Positions 15,716 through 24,623 of a DNA stretch of 64,000 nucleotides are shown here, piece by piece (position 1 is the first letter of the stretch; every line of letters begins with the position of its first letter). The DNA is taken from NCBI GenBank assembly GCA_030148745.1, contig JASBSV010000044.1:62001-126000 (forward strand), in the 5' to 3' direction. Both the position numbers and the translations under genes were made by a program. The notes beneath the pieces are model-generated. The model saw only the letters and a program-made list of their open reading frames with translations. It made no database searches and was not told where the DNA came from. The stretch is from Paracoccaceae bacterium. GTDB taxonomy: Bacteria; Pseudomonadota; Alphaproteobacteria; Rhodobacterales; Rhodobacteraceae.

Positions 15716-16807
15716 TTATTGCCCGCAGATCAGCCGCTCATACTCCGACAAAACCCGGTCCCAGAGAAAGCGCGCCTCATGGCGCGCCCGCGCCGATTTG
15801 CGCGCGGCCTCTACGCGGGCGGTATCGGCAAGAACGCCGCGCATCTGATCGGCGCAGCCGGCGCTATCGGCAAAATAGAACTGACCCTCGCCCGCGACCC
15901 AGCGGTTGAAACGGTTGTCATGCGCGATCACCGCATTGCCCGCGCCCAAAGCCTCGACAAGGCTGGGATTGGTGCCGCCGACCTGATGGCCATGCAGATA
16001 GGCGCGGCAATGAAACCGCAGGGCCGCAACCGCCGGGGGGTCGTAAATCGCGCCGGGAAACCTGACCGAAGGCCCCGCAGCGGCGCGCACCCGGCGGTGA
16101 TAGTCATTATCCGGATCCAGATTTCCCAAGATCACGCAGTCCGCCCCGCTTTGGGTCGTGCTAAAGGCGCGGACGAGTTCGAGAATGGAGTTTTCAGGCT
16201 CAATCCTTGCAATTGAGATCAGGTAATTGTCCGGCGTCAGGCCCAGATCCTGAACATATTTCGCATCCGCCTTGGTGACCTGCTCGGCGCCATAGGGGAT
16301 CATCACCGGCGTCTTGAAACAGCGCCTTGCGACGTGGCGCTGAATTTCGGGATGATCGGCGATGGCCTGACTGCTGATATTGGCGCCGATAACCTCATTT
16401 AGAAAGAACCACAGTTTCGCCGGCGCCGACCATTTGGCGCGTTTCCATTCAATTCCGTCCATATTCATCAAAACCCGGCGCCGGCGAATGCGCTGGCCGA
16501 TATTGAAAACGGCGGTGTTATAGCCAAGCACCAGATCGACACCGGGCTGGCCGGTGACATCGCGCGCGGCGGCCAGATCAAAATCCATCGTTGCGGCGGC
16601 GCCGGACAGGCGGGGGCGGAAATGGCGGCGCATGATCCCGTGCCATTCGTCCTGATGCCACTGCCGGACCGGGCCGGTTTCGGCCTGACAATAGACCAAG
16701 ACCTGGTGCCCGCGCCGGGTCAGATAGGGCGCCAGCCGTGCGGCGAAGGTTTCAAACCCGCCATGCTGGGCGGGGATACCGCGAATGCCGAGTATATTGA
16801 CCTGCAT
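15716..16807 (-). CDS. GT4-type glycosyltransferase (DUF1972, rhamnosyltransferase-like)
   Basis: This 363-residue GT-B glycosyltransferase starts at an ATG at 16807 with GGAAAAG directly upstream. The N-terminus QVNILGIRGIPAQHGGFETF is the hallmark of the DUF1972 group, which contains beta-1,4-rhamnosyltransferases. The C-terminal domain shows ISIARIEPENSILELVRAF and the donor-binding stretch GTNPSLVEALGAGNAVIAHD. With rmlABCD in the same locus, transfer of L-rhamnose onto the growing repeat unit is a sensible inference. It is a cytoplasmic, membrane-associated enzyme, transcribed convergently to the spike genes. Confidence 0.85.
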   Translation of the reverse strand: MQVNILGIRGIPAQHGGFETFAARLAPYLTRRGHQVLVYCQAETGPVRQWHQDEWHGIMRRHFRPRLSGAAATMDFDLAAARDVTGQPGVDLVLGYNTAVFNIGQRIRRRRVLMNMDGIEWKRAKWSAPAKLWFFLNEVIGANISSQAIADHPEIQRHVARRCFKTPVMIPYGAEQVTKADAKYVQDLGLTPDNYLISIARIEPENSILELVRAFSTTQSGADCVILGNLDPDNDYHRRVRAAAGPSVRFPGAIYDPPAVAALRFHCRAYLHGHQVGGTNPSLVEALGAGNAVIAHDNRFNRWVAGEGQFYFADSAGCADQMRGVLADTARVEAARKSARARHEARFLWDRVLSEYERLICGQ

Positions 16808-16925
16808 CTTTTCCAAACCCCCTTCAGTGTTCTGATTTTCTTGCTGATTTCATGTCCCGAAGGGGCTAAACTTGTCGACTTTTCTGGTGCATCCGCGCTA
16901 GGATCGCCTGCGTGGACGGAGAATT

Positions 16926-18371
16926 TTGCGTGCAAAAATCAGCCAGTGTTTTTTTGAGTGCCAGAGCGCCATGCAGGGCGCCCCCGGTCGCAGCGGCCCG
17001 GTGATGAGCGCTGGCGAAATCTATCACACCCATACCGCCAAACCCGGGCAGCAATTGCGCTATTGGGTGGTTCTGCCGCTTGCCCTGCATCTTCTGGTTC
17101 TGCTGGCCGGCTATCTGATCTGGGGCAGGGCGCCTTTTGGCGGCTTCAGTGACGAGGCCTTTGTTTTGGTCATGCTGGCGGCGGCCATTGTCAGAATTCT
17201 GCGCGAGGGGATATTGAAACGCGCGGCCATTGTGGCCGCAGCGGGGTCGGCGATATTCATTATCGGCTTCATTTCCGATCTGGCCAATCCCGAACTGACC
17301 GGCCTTCCGGTTTGGCGTGGGGCGATCATTGCCGCTTCGATCGATCTGAAAATATATATTCTGGTCTTTTGCTATATCGTTCTTTTCCATTCGGAAGATC
17401 GCGGCAGCGTTGAAAATGCCGTCGCCCTTATCTGCAAGGCGGTGATCATTTACAGCCTGATCAATCTTGTGCTGAGTTTTGCCGATACAATTCGCGGCAT
17501 CGGATTGCACAATCAGATATTGGAAACCCGCGCCGGGCTTTTGGTGCCGCAAGGGCTTTTCGATCATAAATTCAAAACCGCCTTTACCCATTTCATCGGC
17601 TTTGCCAGTGCCATGGCGCTGATCGGGGCCGGGCGCCACCGCTGGCTTTACGGCGCGCTTGCGGGGCTTTTCTTTCTGGGGCTTGTCCAGACCGCCAGTG
17701 TCAAAGAGCTGATCGGCGCGCTTGTTATCCTGCCGCTTTTCGTCGCCTTTCAGCCGGTGATCATCGCCCGGATCGGGTTTTTCCTGTTGGCGCCGGTGGT
17801 GATCTTGCTGCTTGGCACAAGCGACAACCGCATCTCGCACGCCATTGGCGAGAGGATGGATATGTTTGTCGCTCAGGACGCGCCGCAAACCGTTCGCGGA
17901 ACGCTTTATGCCCGCGCGCCCGAGGTTGCCGCCGATTATTTCCCGCTTGGTTCGGGCTGGGCGACATTCGGTTCCTCGGCCTCGCGCGATGTCTTTTACA
18001 GCCCGCTTTACTATATCTACGGCATCGCCTTTACTCATGGCGGCACCGAGAGTGACGGCAGTTTCCTTGTCGATACGTTCTGGCCCAAGATATTGGCCGA
18101 GCTGGGGTTTTTTGGCGCTGCGCTTTATGGTGCGCTTTGGGTTGCGGGTCTGGTGGCGATCCTGCGGCGCTGGCAAACTCATCACTCTTCTCTTGCATTC
18201 CGTTTTGCCGTCTTTGTCTTTGCGGGCGAGCTTGCAATCTCTCTGGCCACGCCGGTTTACAATTACGCCGATGGCGCCATTTTCGGGGCTCTGTCGCTGG
18301 CTTTGCTTCTGGGTGCTGGCACGCCGGTTTCGGAGCGGCGGGCGGTCACGCGCGCGCCGCTGGCGCCATAG
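16926..18371 (+). CDS. Wzy-like polysaccharide polymerase membrane protein
   Basis: This 481-residue protein has about eleven hydrophobic helices and a large hydrophilic loop before the final helices (from about residue 300, with GTLYARAPEVAADYFPLG and THGGTESDGSFLVDTFWPKI). That architecture is typical of Wzy polymerases, though the sequence is not of the canonical Wzy_C type. A TTG at 16926 with GGAG six to seven bases upstream is taken as start; ATG codons at 16971 and 17004 would shorten it by 15 or 26 residues. The last 109 bp overlap the 3' end of the opposing sulfotransferase gene. Confidence 0.75.
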   Translation: MRAKISQCFFECQSAMQGAPGRSGPVMSAGEIYHTHTAKPGQQLRYWVVLPLALHLLVLLAGYLIWGRAPFGGFSDEAFVLVMLAAAIVRILREGILKRAAIVAAAGSAIFIIGFISDLANPELTGLPVWRGAIIAASIDLKIYILVFCYIVLFHSEDRGSVENAVALICKAVIIYSLINLVLSFADTIRGIGLHNQILETRAGLLVPQGLFDHKFKTAFTHFIGFASAMALIGAGRHRWLYGALAGLFFLGLVQTASVKELIGALVILPLFVAFQPVIIARIGFFLLAPVVILLLGTSDNRISHAIGERMDMFVAQDAPQTVRGTLYARAPEVAADYFPLGSGWATFGSSASRDVFYSPLYYIYGIAFTHGGTESDGSFLVDTFWPKILAELGFFGAALYGALWVAGLVAILRRWQTHHSSLAFRFAVFVFAGELAISLATPVYNYADGAIFGALSLALLLGAGTPVSERRAVTRAPLAP

Positions 18372-19357
18372 CCTGTCTGCTCAAGCGTTTTGCGAAACGG
18401 CGCGACCAGTTCGGGCATCAGGGCAAGCGTTCCACGCGCCGGGGCCGGGCCGAGGGCCGCGCTTGCATAGGCGTCAAAGACCGGATCGGGGCGCAGGTCG
18501 CAATGCGCCCGAACCTTGCCTAGAACCCGGCGCGGGTCTGCGCAAAGCTGTTCGTATCCGATGCAAAGCACCGCGCGGGGATGATCGGCCTCAGCCTTTA
18601 GCGCCGCGCGCATGGCCAAAATCCACTCCACTGCGGCACGGTCACGGCGATCGCGCGCGCCCGCCAGATGCGCCGCAAGCGGGGCCAGATCCGGATCGGC
18701 GGGGACAAGCTGATCGACGATTGCGCGCCATTTGCGGTCATTGCGGCCCCACCAGTCGTGGCACTGGCCCGGGCGGCGCCGGCCATGCGCGCCGGACCAT
18801 TGCACGACCGAGACGCAGGTATCGACCCCGTCGCGCAGGATGGCGATGAACCGGGCCTGACCGAAAAGGCTCTGAACAAAGGGGATGCGGAATACCAGTT
18901 CGGGGTATTTGTCAACGATGCGTCGCCCCATGCCCCAAAACAGCGCCCAGCGGTAAACGCGGCGAAGCCTTGCGGCGATTTGGGGCGCGCGCGGCGACGG
19001 CCCAAGGGCGATGCGCGCCGGGGCGCTGGAATAGCTGCCGATGATATCCTCGCCGCCATGGGCATGATGCCAAAGCGCTTTTGGCTCGTTCAGGAAAACC
19101 GCATCGCGGTGCATGGCCAGTATCTTGCCAAGGATCGTGGTGCCGCTGCGCCCGGTGCCGATGATGAAAATCGGCGGGCCTGCGCGCCACGGCGCCGGCA
19201 CCAGCCGGGCCAGCCGGTACCCGGCAAAGACCAATGGGTTGATCCAGCGCCCGCGCGTGGTCAGCGGGCGCCCTTCGATCAGCGCATAACAGATCAGCCG
19301 CCCGGGGATTTTCCAAGGCCGGCGCAGGATCATCTGTCTGTCGATCTGGGCAACCAT
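18263..19357 (-). CDS. Sulfotransferase, probable polysaccharide sulfation
   Basis: This 364-residue protein has the 5'-phosphosulfate loop IFIIGTGRSGTTILGKILA near residue 69 and the 3'-phosphate-binding segment ARFIAILRDGVDTCVSVVQW near residue 180, the two PAPS-binding signatures of sulfotransferases. The start at 19357 overlaps the flippase stop (TGATG). In this locus it probably sulfates a sugar of the exopolysaccharide. The last 36 residues or so overlap the opposing polymerase gene and are Arg/Ser/Ala-rich, which suggests a recently extended C-terminus. Sulfation of another acceptor is possible. Confidence 0.82.
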   Translation of the reverse strand: MVAQIDRQMILRRPWKIPGRLICYALIEGRPLTTRGRWINPLVFAGYRLARLVPAPWRAGPPIFIIGTGRSGTTILGKILAMHRDAVFLNEPKALWHHAHGGEDIIGSYSSAPARIALGPSPRAPQIAARLRRVYRWALFWGMGRRIVDKYPELVFRIPFVQSLFGQARFIAILRDGVDTCVSVVQWSGAHGRRRPGQCHDWWGRNDRKWRAIVDQLVPADPDLAPLAAHLAGARDRRDRAAVEWILAMRAALKAEADHPRAVLCIGYEQLCADPRRVLGKVRAHCDLRPDPVFDAYASAALGPAPARGTLALMPELVAPFRKTLEQTGYGASGARVTARRSETGVPAPRSKASDRAPKMAPSA

Positions 19358-20739
19358 CACGAGACCTTCTGCAATTTGCGCGGCCCCTGCCGCCGCGGCC
19401 CGCGCGCCAGCGTCAAAGCGGCCGAGATCACATCGCTGGAAATGCCAAGCCGGCGCCGCGCCAGCGCCCATGAGGCGCCCTTGCGAAATACCACCGCGAT
19501 ACAGACGCCCCAGGCGATCCCGGCCGTGCCCCATCCCAGACCCAGCGCCAGCGCCGGCATCGCCAATGTGCCCAGACCGATCGACCAGAGGCTGATCTTC
19601 ATCGCCGCGCGATCCTCGGCGCACATGGTCAGGACAAGATCGCCGGGGCCGAAGGCGGCATTAAGGACCCCGGCCAGAACCAGAACCTGCAAAAGGGGGG
19701 CCGCGACCGGAAACTCGGGCCCGAAAAGGCGCAAAAGCGGCGCCGCCCAGAGCCACAGAAAAAGGGCCAGAACAAGCGTGGGCAAAAAAGCACCAAGGCT
19801 GGCGCGGGCGACAAGAGGGGCGAGATCGCCGCGCCCTTGGGCCGCAAAACGCTCGGACAATGCGGGCTGGATCGCGATGTTATAGCTGATCAGAAAGAAG
19901 GCCAGCGCCTGAGCGATGCGATTGGCCAGAAAATAACCGGCGGCCTCGCTTCCGCCAAAGAAAAAACCGGCCAGAGCGACATCGATATTGGCAAAATAGA
20001 TGGCCGAGACGGAAAACACCCAGAACGGCACGACCGAGGCGCGCCACTCTGCCGCCGCCTGCGCCGGGCAGGGGGCCTTGCCGGCCTGCGCCGCATCGAT
20101 GCGCCGCCCGATCAGCGCGCCCTGCACCAATGTCAGGGCCGCCAGCACGATGATCAGCGTTATGATCGCCGGATAAAGGCCCACCGGCCGCCCCCCGCCC
20201 CAAAACGCCGCCAGCGCAAGGATCGCCGCCCCGGCAATGGCCCGCCACAGCACCTCTTTGGGGATCAGCGCCAGTGCGATGGCGCGAAAGGCGCGCGCAA
20301 GGCTGGCCTGCATGTCGATGCGGCACAGCAAAACCACGAGGGCCAGCCCCAGTGCGGGCGCGCGCCAGTCGCCGATATAGCCCGCCGCCGCCGCCAGATA
20401 GCCAAGCCCCGCCCCCATGGCCCAGAGCGTAAGCGATCCGGCAAGGCTCAGCCGAAGGGCCCGGCGCCATGTCGCCGCCACGGCCCTGTGATCGCGGGCC
20501 GCGATCAGCGGCGGCAAATACCGCAGCATCGCGACCTGCTGGCCCATCGCCCCCAGAACCGAGAGCACGAAAGCGCCGGTCATAAGCGCGCCGACAAAGC
20601 CGAAATCAGCCAGAGCCATATTCTGTGACAGGACAAAGACAAAGCCATAAGAGGTCGCGGCGGCGGCAAGTTTGATCGCCAGCGTCAGCGCCGCATCCCG
20701 GCCCAGCGATCTTTGCGGTCTATGCGGTGTCGCGCTCAT
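19357..20739 (-). CDS. Wzx-like oligosaccharide flippase
   Basis: This 460-residue polysaccharide flippase of the MATE/MVF-type superfamily has about twelve to fourteen membrane helices. An N-terminal Arg-rich segment (HRPQRSLGRDAALTLAIKLA) precedes the first helix. The helix content and the region FGFVGALMTGAFVLSVLG fit Wzx proteins, which move undecaprenyl-linked repeat units across the inner membrane. The start ATG at 20739 overlaps the stop of the epimerase gene (ATGA). It sits between the epimerase and the sulfotransferase genes in one tightly packed operon. Confidence 0.85.
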   Translation of the reverse strand: MSATPHRPQRSLGRDAALTLAIKLAAAATSYGFVFVLSQNMALADFGFVGALMTGAFVLSVLGAMGQQVAMLRYLPPLIAARDHRAVAATWRRALRLSLAGSLTLWAMGAGLGYLAAAAGYIGDWRAPALGLALVVLLCRIDMQASLARAFRAIALALIPKEVLWRAIAGAAILALAAFWGGGRPVGLYPAIITLIIVLAALTLVQGALIGRRIDAAQAGKAPCPAQAAAEWRASVVPFWVFSVSAIYFANIDVALAGFFFGGSEAAGYFLANRIAQALAFFLISYNIAIQPALSERFAAQGRGDLAPLVARASLGAFLPTLVLALFLWLWAAPLLRLFGPEFPVAAPLLQVLVLAGVLNAAFGPGDLVLTMCAEDRAAMKISLWSIGLGTLAMPALALGLGWGTAGIAWGVCIAVVFRKGASWALARRRLGISSDVISAALTLARGPRRQGPRKLQKVS

Positions 20740-21653
20740 CCTGCGGTGCCCCTCATGGCATCGGTCGTCAGGGCGATCCCCTGATCCAGCGTCACCTGCG
20801 GGCACCAGCCGAAATCGCCCCGGGCGCGCTCGATCTCCATCACGATGGCGCGCGGATCAAAGGCGCGGGCGGGGCGGTGGTTGCGCGCGATGGGGGTGCC
20901 AAGCGCGGTTTCAATCGCCGCAAGCAGCCGGTTGAGCGATGTGCCCACCCCGGCGCCGCAATTGTAAACCCCGCGCCCCCCCGCTTCGAGCGCGCGCAGC
21001 ATCAGATCGGTCAGATCGCTGACATAGATGAAATCGCGCACGATGCTGCCATCGCCAAAAATATCGACGCGCTCTCCGGCCAGCGCCTTGTTGACAAAGG
21101 TTGTCACCGCGCCCAGCTGGCCCAGACTTCCCTGACCCGGCCCATAGGGGTTCGAGGGGCGGATCGTCAGCGTTTCGAACCCGTAAAGGGTTTCATACAT
21201 GGTGACATATTTCTCGACCGCCAGTTTGGTGATGCCATAGGCGCTGATCGGGTTCAGCGGGTGGGTTTCGGCAATCGGTGTGCGAAGGGGATGGCCATAG
21301 ACCGCCCCGCCCGAGGACATGAACATAAACCGCCGGTTGCCGCTGGCGCGCATCGCTTCTAGCAGACGGATGGTCGAGGATAGGTTGCGCTCGATATCGC
21401 CCACAGGGTCCGCCGTAGCCGTCGCCGGGATCGAGCTTGACGCCAGATGACAGATCAGATCGGCCGAAGATAAAAGCGCGGGCATTGCGGCCAGCGCATT
21501 GGTGCCGCCTTCGACAAAGTCAAAGGCGCGGCCATGGTCGATCTGTGGCTCGGCACTGTTGCCGACGACGGTGATCCGGTGACCCCGGTCCACCGCGCGC
21601 GGCACAAAATGGCTGCCGATGAACCCGTTACCGCCGGTGACGACGATGTGCAT
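20736..21653 (-). CDS. NAD-dependent epimerase/dehydratase (nucleotide-sugar modifying)
   Basis: This extended short-chain dehydrogenase has 305 residues from the ATG at 21653, which has AAAGGGGGGG upstream. It shows the NAD-binding motif VTGGNGFIGSHF at the N-terminus and the catalytic YGITKLAVEKY (YxxxK), with the Ser region FMSSGGAVYGHP. NPYGPGQG and DFIYVSDLTDLML are typical of UDP-glucose 4-epimerase or UDP-glucuronate epimerase relatives. The substrate cannot be fixed from sequence. It likely supplies an epimerised or dehydrated sugar nucleotide to the repeat unit. Its start overlaps the upstream glycosyltransferase by about 26 bp. Confidence 0.85.
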   Translation of the reverse strand: MHIVVTGGNGFIGSHFVPRAVDRGHRITVVGNSAEPQIDHGRAFDFVEGGTNALAAMPALLSSADLICHLASSSIPATATADPVGDIERNLSSTIRLLEAMRASGNRRFMFMSSGGAVYGHPLRTPIAETHPLNPISAYGITKLAVEKYVTMYETLYGFETLTIRPSNPYGPGQGSLGQLGAVTTFVNKALAGERVDIFGDGSIVRDFIYVSDLTDLMLRALEAGGRGVYNCGAGVGTSLNRLLAAIETALGTPIARNHRPARAFDPRAIVMEIERARGDFGWCPQVTLDQGIALTTDAMRGTAG

Positions 21654-22863
21654 CACCCCCCCTTTCATAGGCCGCCATCAGATCGGCCAGAAAAACGGTA
21701 TCGTTGAAGGTCTTGTCGGAATATTGCTTGGCCTTGCGGCCCATGCGCCGGGCCAGTTCGGGGTCCTGCGCAAGGGCGGTGATTTTCGCGGCCAGATCGG
21801 CGCGGTCATCGGGGTCAAAGACCAGCCCCCTTTCGCCATCGGCGATCAGTTCGGGGATACCGCCGCGCCGCGCGCCGATGACCGGGCGGGCAAGGGCAAA
21901 GGCCTGATTGATCACATAGGGAAAATTCTCGTGCCAGATCGAGGGGACGATGACAAACCGCGCCCGCGACAGGATCGGGATCAGATCATCGCCCCATTTC
22001 GGCCCGGTAAAGGTGACATTCGTCAGCCCCTCGCACGCGGCGCGGGCCCTGAGCGCCTCCAGATCCGGGCCATCGCCGACGATCTTGACCCTGAAACCGT
22101 CGATCCGGCCAGCCGCGTCGATAATCCGGTCGACGCCTTTTTCATCGATGATCCGCCCGAAATAGAGGCCATAAGCCTCATCCCCCTCATGCGGCGTGAA
22201 AGCAGCGCTGTCGAAAGGGTTGCGCATCTTGGACCAGCTGATCGCGCGGTCGGGCCAGAAATCCCGGGTCTGGCGGGCCATGAAATCGCTGGAAAAGGTG
22301 AAATGCGAAAACTGCGCGTAAACGCCCAGCCATTTGTGAACATAAGCCTCGATCATGCTGGCCGCCGACAGGGCGCGGCTTGATTTGCAGCATCCGTTGC
22401 GCGCAGCGTTATAAAACCTGCCGCCCTTGCAGTCGGTACAGATGCGCCCGTGGTGGAAAAGCTTGTAATTGGGGCATATATGTTTGTAATCGTTGAAGCT
22501 TCCTACCATCGGGATGCCCGCATCGGTCGCGGCGGTAACGATTGCCGGGCTGAGGTGCACATTGATGCTGAAGACATGCAAAAGGTCGGGCCGGAAGGTC
22601 GAGATGACCTCTGCCATCTTGTGTTTCTTGCGCCGGTCATAGATCGCCGCTGGCAGGCTGGCCGCCTTTTTGAGCAGTGAGGCATCGTCGTAATCGGGCG
22701 CGGCCATTCGGATCAGGTTGCCCGGATCGTCGCTGCGCGCCTCGCCGGTGGTGATCATCAGCGTTTCGTGACCGTTCTGGCGCAAGACCCTCTCGGTCTC
22801 GCGGAAAAAGACCTCGGCGCCGCCGGTCAGCTCATAGAACTTATGCGCAAGGATCACCCTCAT
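21628..22863 (-). CDS. GT4 family glycosyltransferase
   Basis: This 411-residue GT-B glycosyltransferase has the N-terminal acceptor domain beginning RVILAHKFYELTGGAEVFF and a C-terminal donor domain with YGLYFGRIIDEKGVDRIIDA, VKIVGDGPDLEALRA and EALGAG-like IGARRGGIPELIADGERG. A cysteine-rich insert (HHGRICTDCKGGRFYNAARN followed by GCCK) lies between about residues 130 and 160, as in a subset of bacterial GT4 enzymes. It should add a sugar to the lipid-linked repeat unit in the cytoplasm. Linkage specificity is unknown. Confidence 0.87.
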   Translation of the reverse strand: MRVILAHKFYELTGGAEVFFRETERVLRQNGHETLMITTGEARSDDPGNLIRMAAPDYDDASLLKKAASLPAAIYDRRKKHKMAEVISTFRPDLLHVFSINVHLSPAIVTAATDAGIPMVGSFNDYKHICPNYKLFHHGRICTDCKGGRFYNAARNGCCKSSRALSAASMIEAYVHKWLGVYAQFSHFTFSSDFMARQTRDFWPDRAISWSKMRNPFDSAAFTPHEGDEAYGLYFGRIIDEKGVDRIIDAAGRIDGFRVKIVGDGPDLEALRARAACEGLTNVTFTGPKWGDDLIPILSRARFVIVPSIWHENFPYVINQAFALARPVIGARRGGIPELIADGERGLVFDPDDRADLAAKITALAQDPELARRMGRKAKQYSDKTFNDTVFLADLMAAYERGGDAHRRHRR

Positions 22864-22905
22864 GGGCGGCGCCGCTGCGGGCCGTATCGGCGCGCGCGCA
22901 TGGCC

Positions 22906-23781
22906 CTAGCCCTCGATCAGGGCGGTCAGATGCCGGCCATAACGGGTCTTGGTGAAGAGCGCGGCGCGGCGGGCGACATCCTCGCCGGTGATCCAGCCGG
23001 CCTGATAGGCGATCTCATCAGGGCTGCCGGTCAGCATCGCCTGACGCTGCTCAAGCGTGCGCACGAAATTGCCTGCATCCAGAAGGCTGCCATGGGTGCC
23101 GGTATCCAGCCATGCATAGCCGCGGCCCATCGTCTCTACGTTCAGGCTCCCCTCGCGCAGATAGATCTCAAGAAGCGCGGTAATCTCCACCTCGCCCCGG
23201 GCCGAGGGCCTGATCGTGCGGGCCCGCGCCGGGGCCTCATTGTCCAACAGATAAAGCCCGGTCACCGCATAGTTCGACTTGGGCTTGCTGGGCTTTTCCA
23301 CGATCTCGCAGGCCTTGCCGCAAGCATCAAAGCTGACCACGCCATAGCGTTCGGGATCGGCGACGTGATAGCCAAAAACAGTGCCGCCGCTGGTCTTTTC
23401 GTCGGCCCGGCGAAGCCGGTCGGGCAACCCGTGACCGAAAAAGATATTGTCGCCCAGAACCATCGCCGATGGCGCGCCGTGCAGAAAATCCTCGGCCAGA
23501 ATATAGGCCTGCGCCAGACCGTCGGGCGAGGGCTGCGCGATATAGCTCAGGTTCAGGCCCCACTGGCTTCCGTCGCCAAGGGTCTGGCGGAACTGCGGCT
23601 GATCCTGCGGCGTGGTGATCACCGCGATCTCGCGAATGCCCGCCAGCATCAGAACCGACAGCGGGTAATAGATCATCGGTTTGTCATAGACCGGCAACAG
23701 CTGTTTGGAGATGCCAAGCGTGATCGGATAAAGCCGCGATCCGGTGCCGCCGGCCAATATGATGCCCTTGCGCCGGGTCAT
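22906..23781 (-). CDS. rmlA: RmlA, glucose-1-phosphate thymidylyltransferase
   Basis: This 291-residue enzyme makes dTDP-glucose from glucose-1-phosphate and dTTP. It has the nucleotide-binding signature GIILAGGTGSRLYPIT at the N-terminus, SKQLLPVYDKPMIYYPLSVL, and the catalytic Asp/metal region VLGDNIFFGHGL and EKPSKPKSNYAVTGLY. Length and motifs are those of canonical RmlA/RfbA. It is the last gene of rmlC-rmlB-rmlD-rmlA and joins rmlD by a four-base ATGA overlap. Confidence 0.96.
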   Translation of the reverse strand: MTRRKGIILAGGTGSRLYPITLGISKQLLPVYDKPMIYYPLSVLMLAGIREIAVITTPQDQPQFRQTLGDGSQWGLNLSYIAQPSPDGLAQAYILAEDFLHGAPSAMVLGDNIFFGHGLPDRLRRADEKTSGGTVFGYHVADPERYGVVSFDACGKACEIVEKPSKPKSNYAVTGLYLLDNEAPARARTIRPSARGEVEITALLEIYLREGSLNVETMGRGYAWLDTGTHGSLLDAGNFVRTLEQRQAMLTGSPDEIAYQAGWITGEDVARRAALFTKTRYGRHLTALIEG

Positions 23782-24623
23782 TGGGGCGCTCCTGCGGTTG
23801 TGAACATCGCTCCAAGCGCCGCGCGCCAGTCAGGGCGTGACAGGCCAAAGGCCGAAAGCGTGTCGCAGTTCAGGCGCGAATTGGCGGGCCGCCGGGCCGG
23901 CGTGGGAAAGGCGTCGGTCATGATGTCCTGAACTTTCGTGTCCATACCGGCGGCGGTAAAAATTTCGCGCGCGAAATCGGCCCATGTCACATCCGGGGCG
24001 CCGGAAAAGTGATGGATGCCGCCGTCGCCGGGGGCGCGGCAAAGGTGATCGGCAATCGTCAGGCAGGTGGCGGCGATAGCGCCCGCAGGGGTCGGGCCGC
24101 CGTGCTGATCGGCCACCACGCGCAAGCTGCTCTGCTGGCGCCCAAGGCGCAGCATGGTGGTGGCAAAATTCCGCCCCCGCCCTGAAAAGACCCAGGACGT
24201 GCGCAGGATCACGCTTGTGCCGCCGGCTGCCTGCACTGCGCGCTCACCGGCAAGTTTGCTCTGGCCATAGAGGTTGACGGGATCGGGCCTGTCACCGGGC
24301 GCCCATGGCCGGGCACCGCCGCCGTCAAAGACATAATCGGTCGAGATATGCACAAAAGGGATCGCCCGTTCGGCGCAGGCCGTGGCCATCGCGCCCGGCG
24401 CCCGGGCGTTGATCAGATGCGCGCGCTCTGCATCCGCCTCGGCGCCATCGACATAGGTATAGGCCGCCGCATTGATCACCGCGCGCGGGGCAAGGCGATC
24501 AATGGCGCGGGCGCAGGCGGAAGGATCGCTCAGATCCGCTGCCCCGCGGTCCAGCGCGACGACATCATCCGCCCCCGCCAGCGCGCCGCCCACCTGTCCG
24601 GTTTTGCCAAAGACCAGAATCAT
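23778..24623 (-). CDS. rmlD: RmlD, dTDP-4-dehydrorhamnose reductase
   Basis: This 281-residue short-chain dehydrogenase starts at the ATG at 24623 and performs the last step of dTDP-L-rhamnose synthesis with NAD(P)H. It has the cofactor motif [12 protein letters not shown], the active-site region [14 protein letters not shown], and [12 protein letters not shown] (YxxxK). Its start overlaps rmlB by ATGA and its end overlaps rmlA the same way, so the four genes form a translationally coupled set. Confidence 0.94.
   Translation of the reverse strand: MILVFGKTGQVGGALAGADDVVALDRGAADLSDPSACARAIDRLAPRAVINAAAYTYVDGAEADAERAHLINARAPGAMATACAERAIPFVHISTDYVFDGGGARPWAPGDRPDPVNLYGQSKLAGERAVQAAGGTSVILRTSWVFSGRGRNFATTMLRLGRQQSSLRVVADQHGGPTPAGAIAATCLTIADHLCRAPGDGGIHHFSGAPDVTWADFAREIFTAAGMDTKVQDIMTDAFPTPARRPANSRLNCDTLSAFGLSRPDWRAALGAMFTTAGAPQ

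Noticed and set aside
16866-18185. A 439-codon minus-strand frame antisense to the Wzy-like gene
   Set aside because: Lys/Gln/Arg-rich shadow sequence. The plus strand has the membrane-helix pattern of a polymerase.
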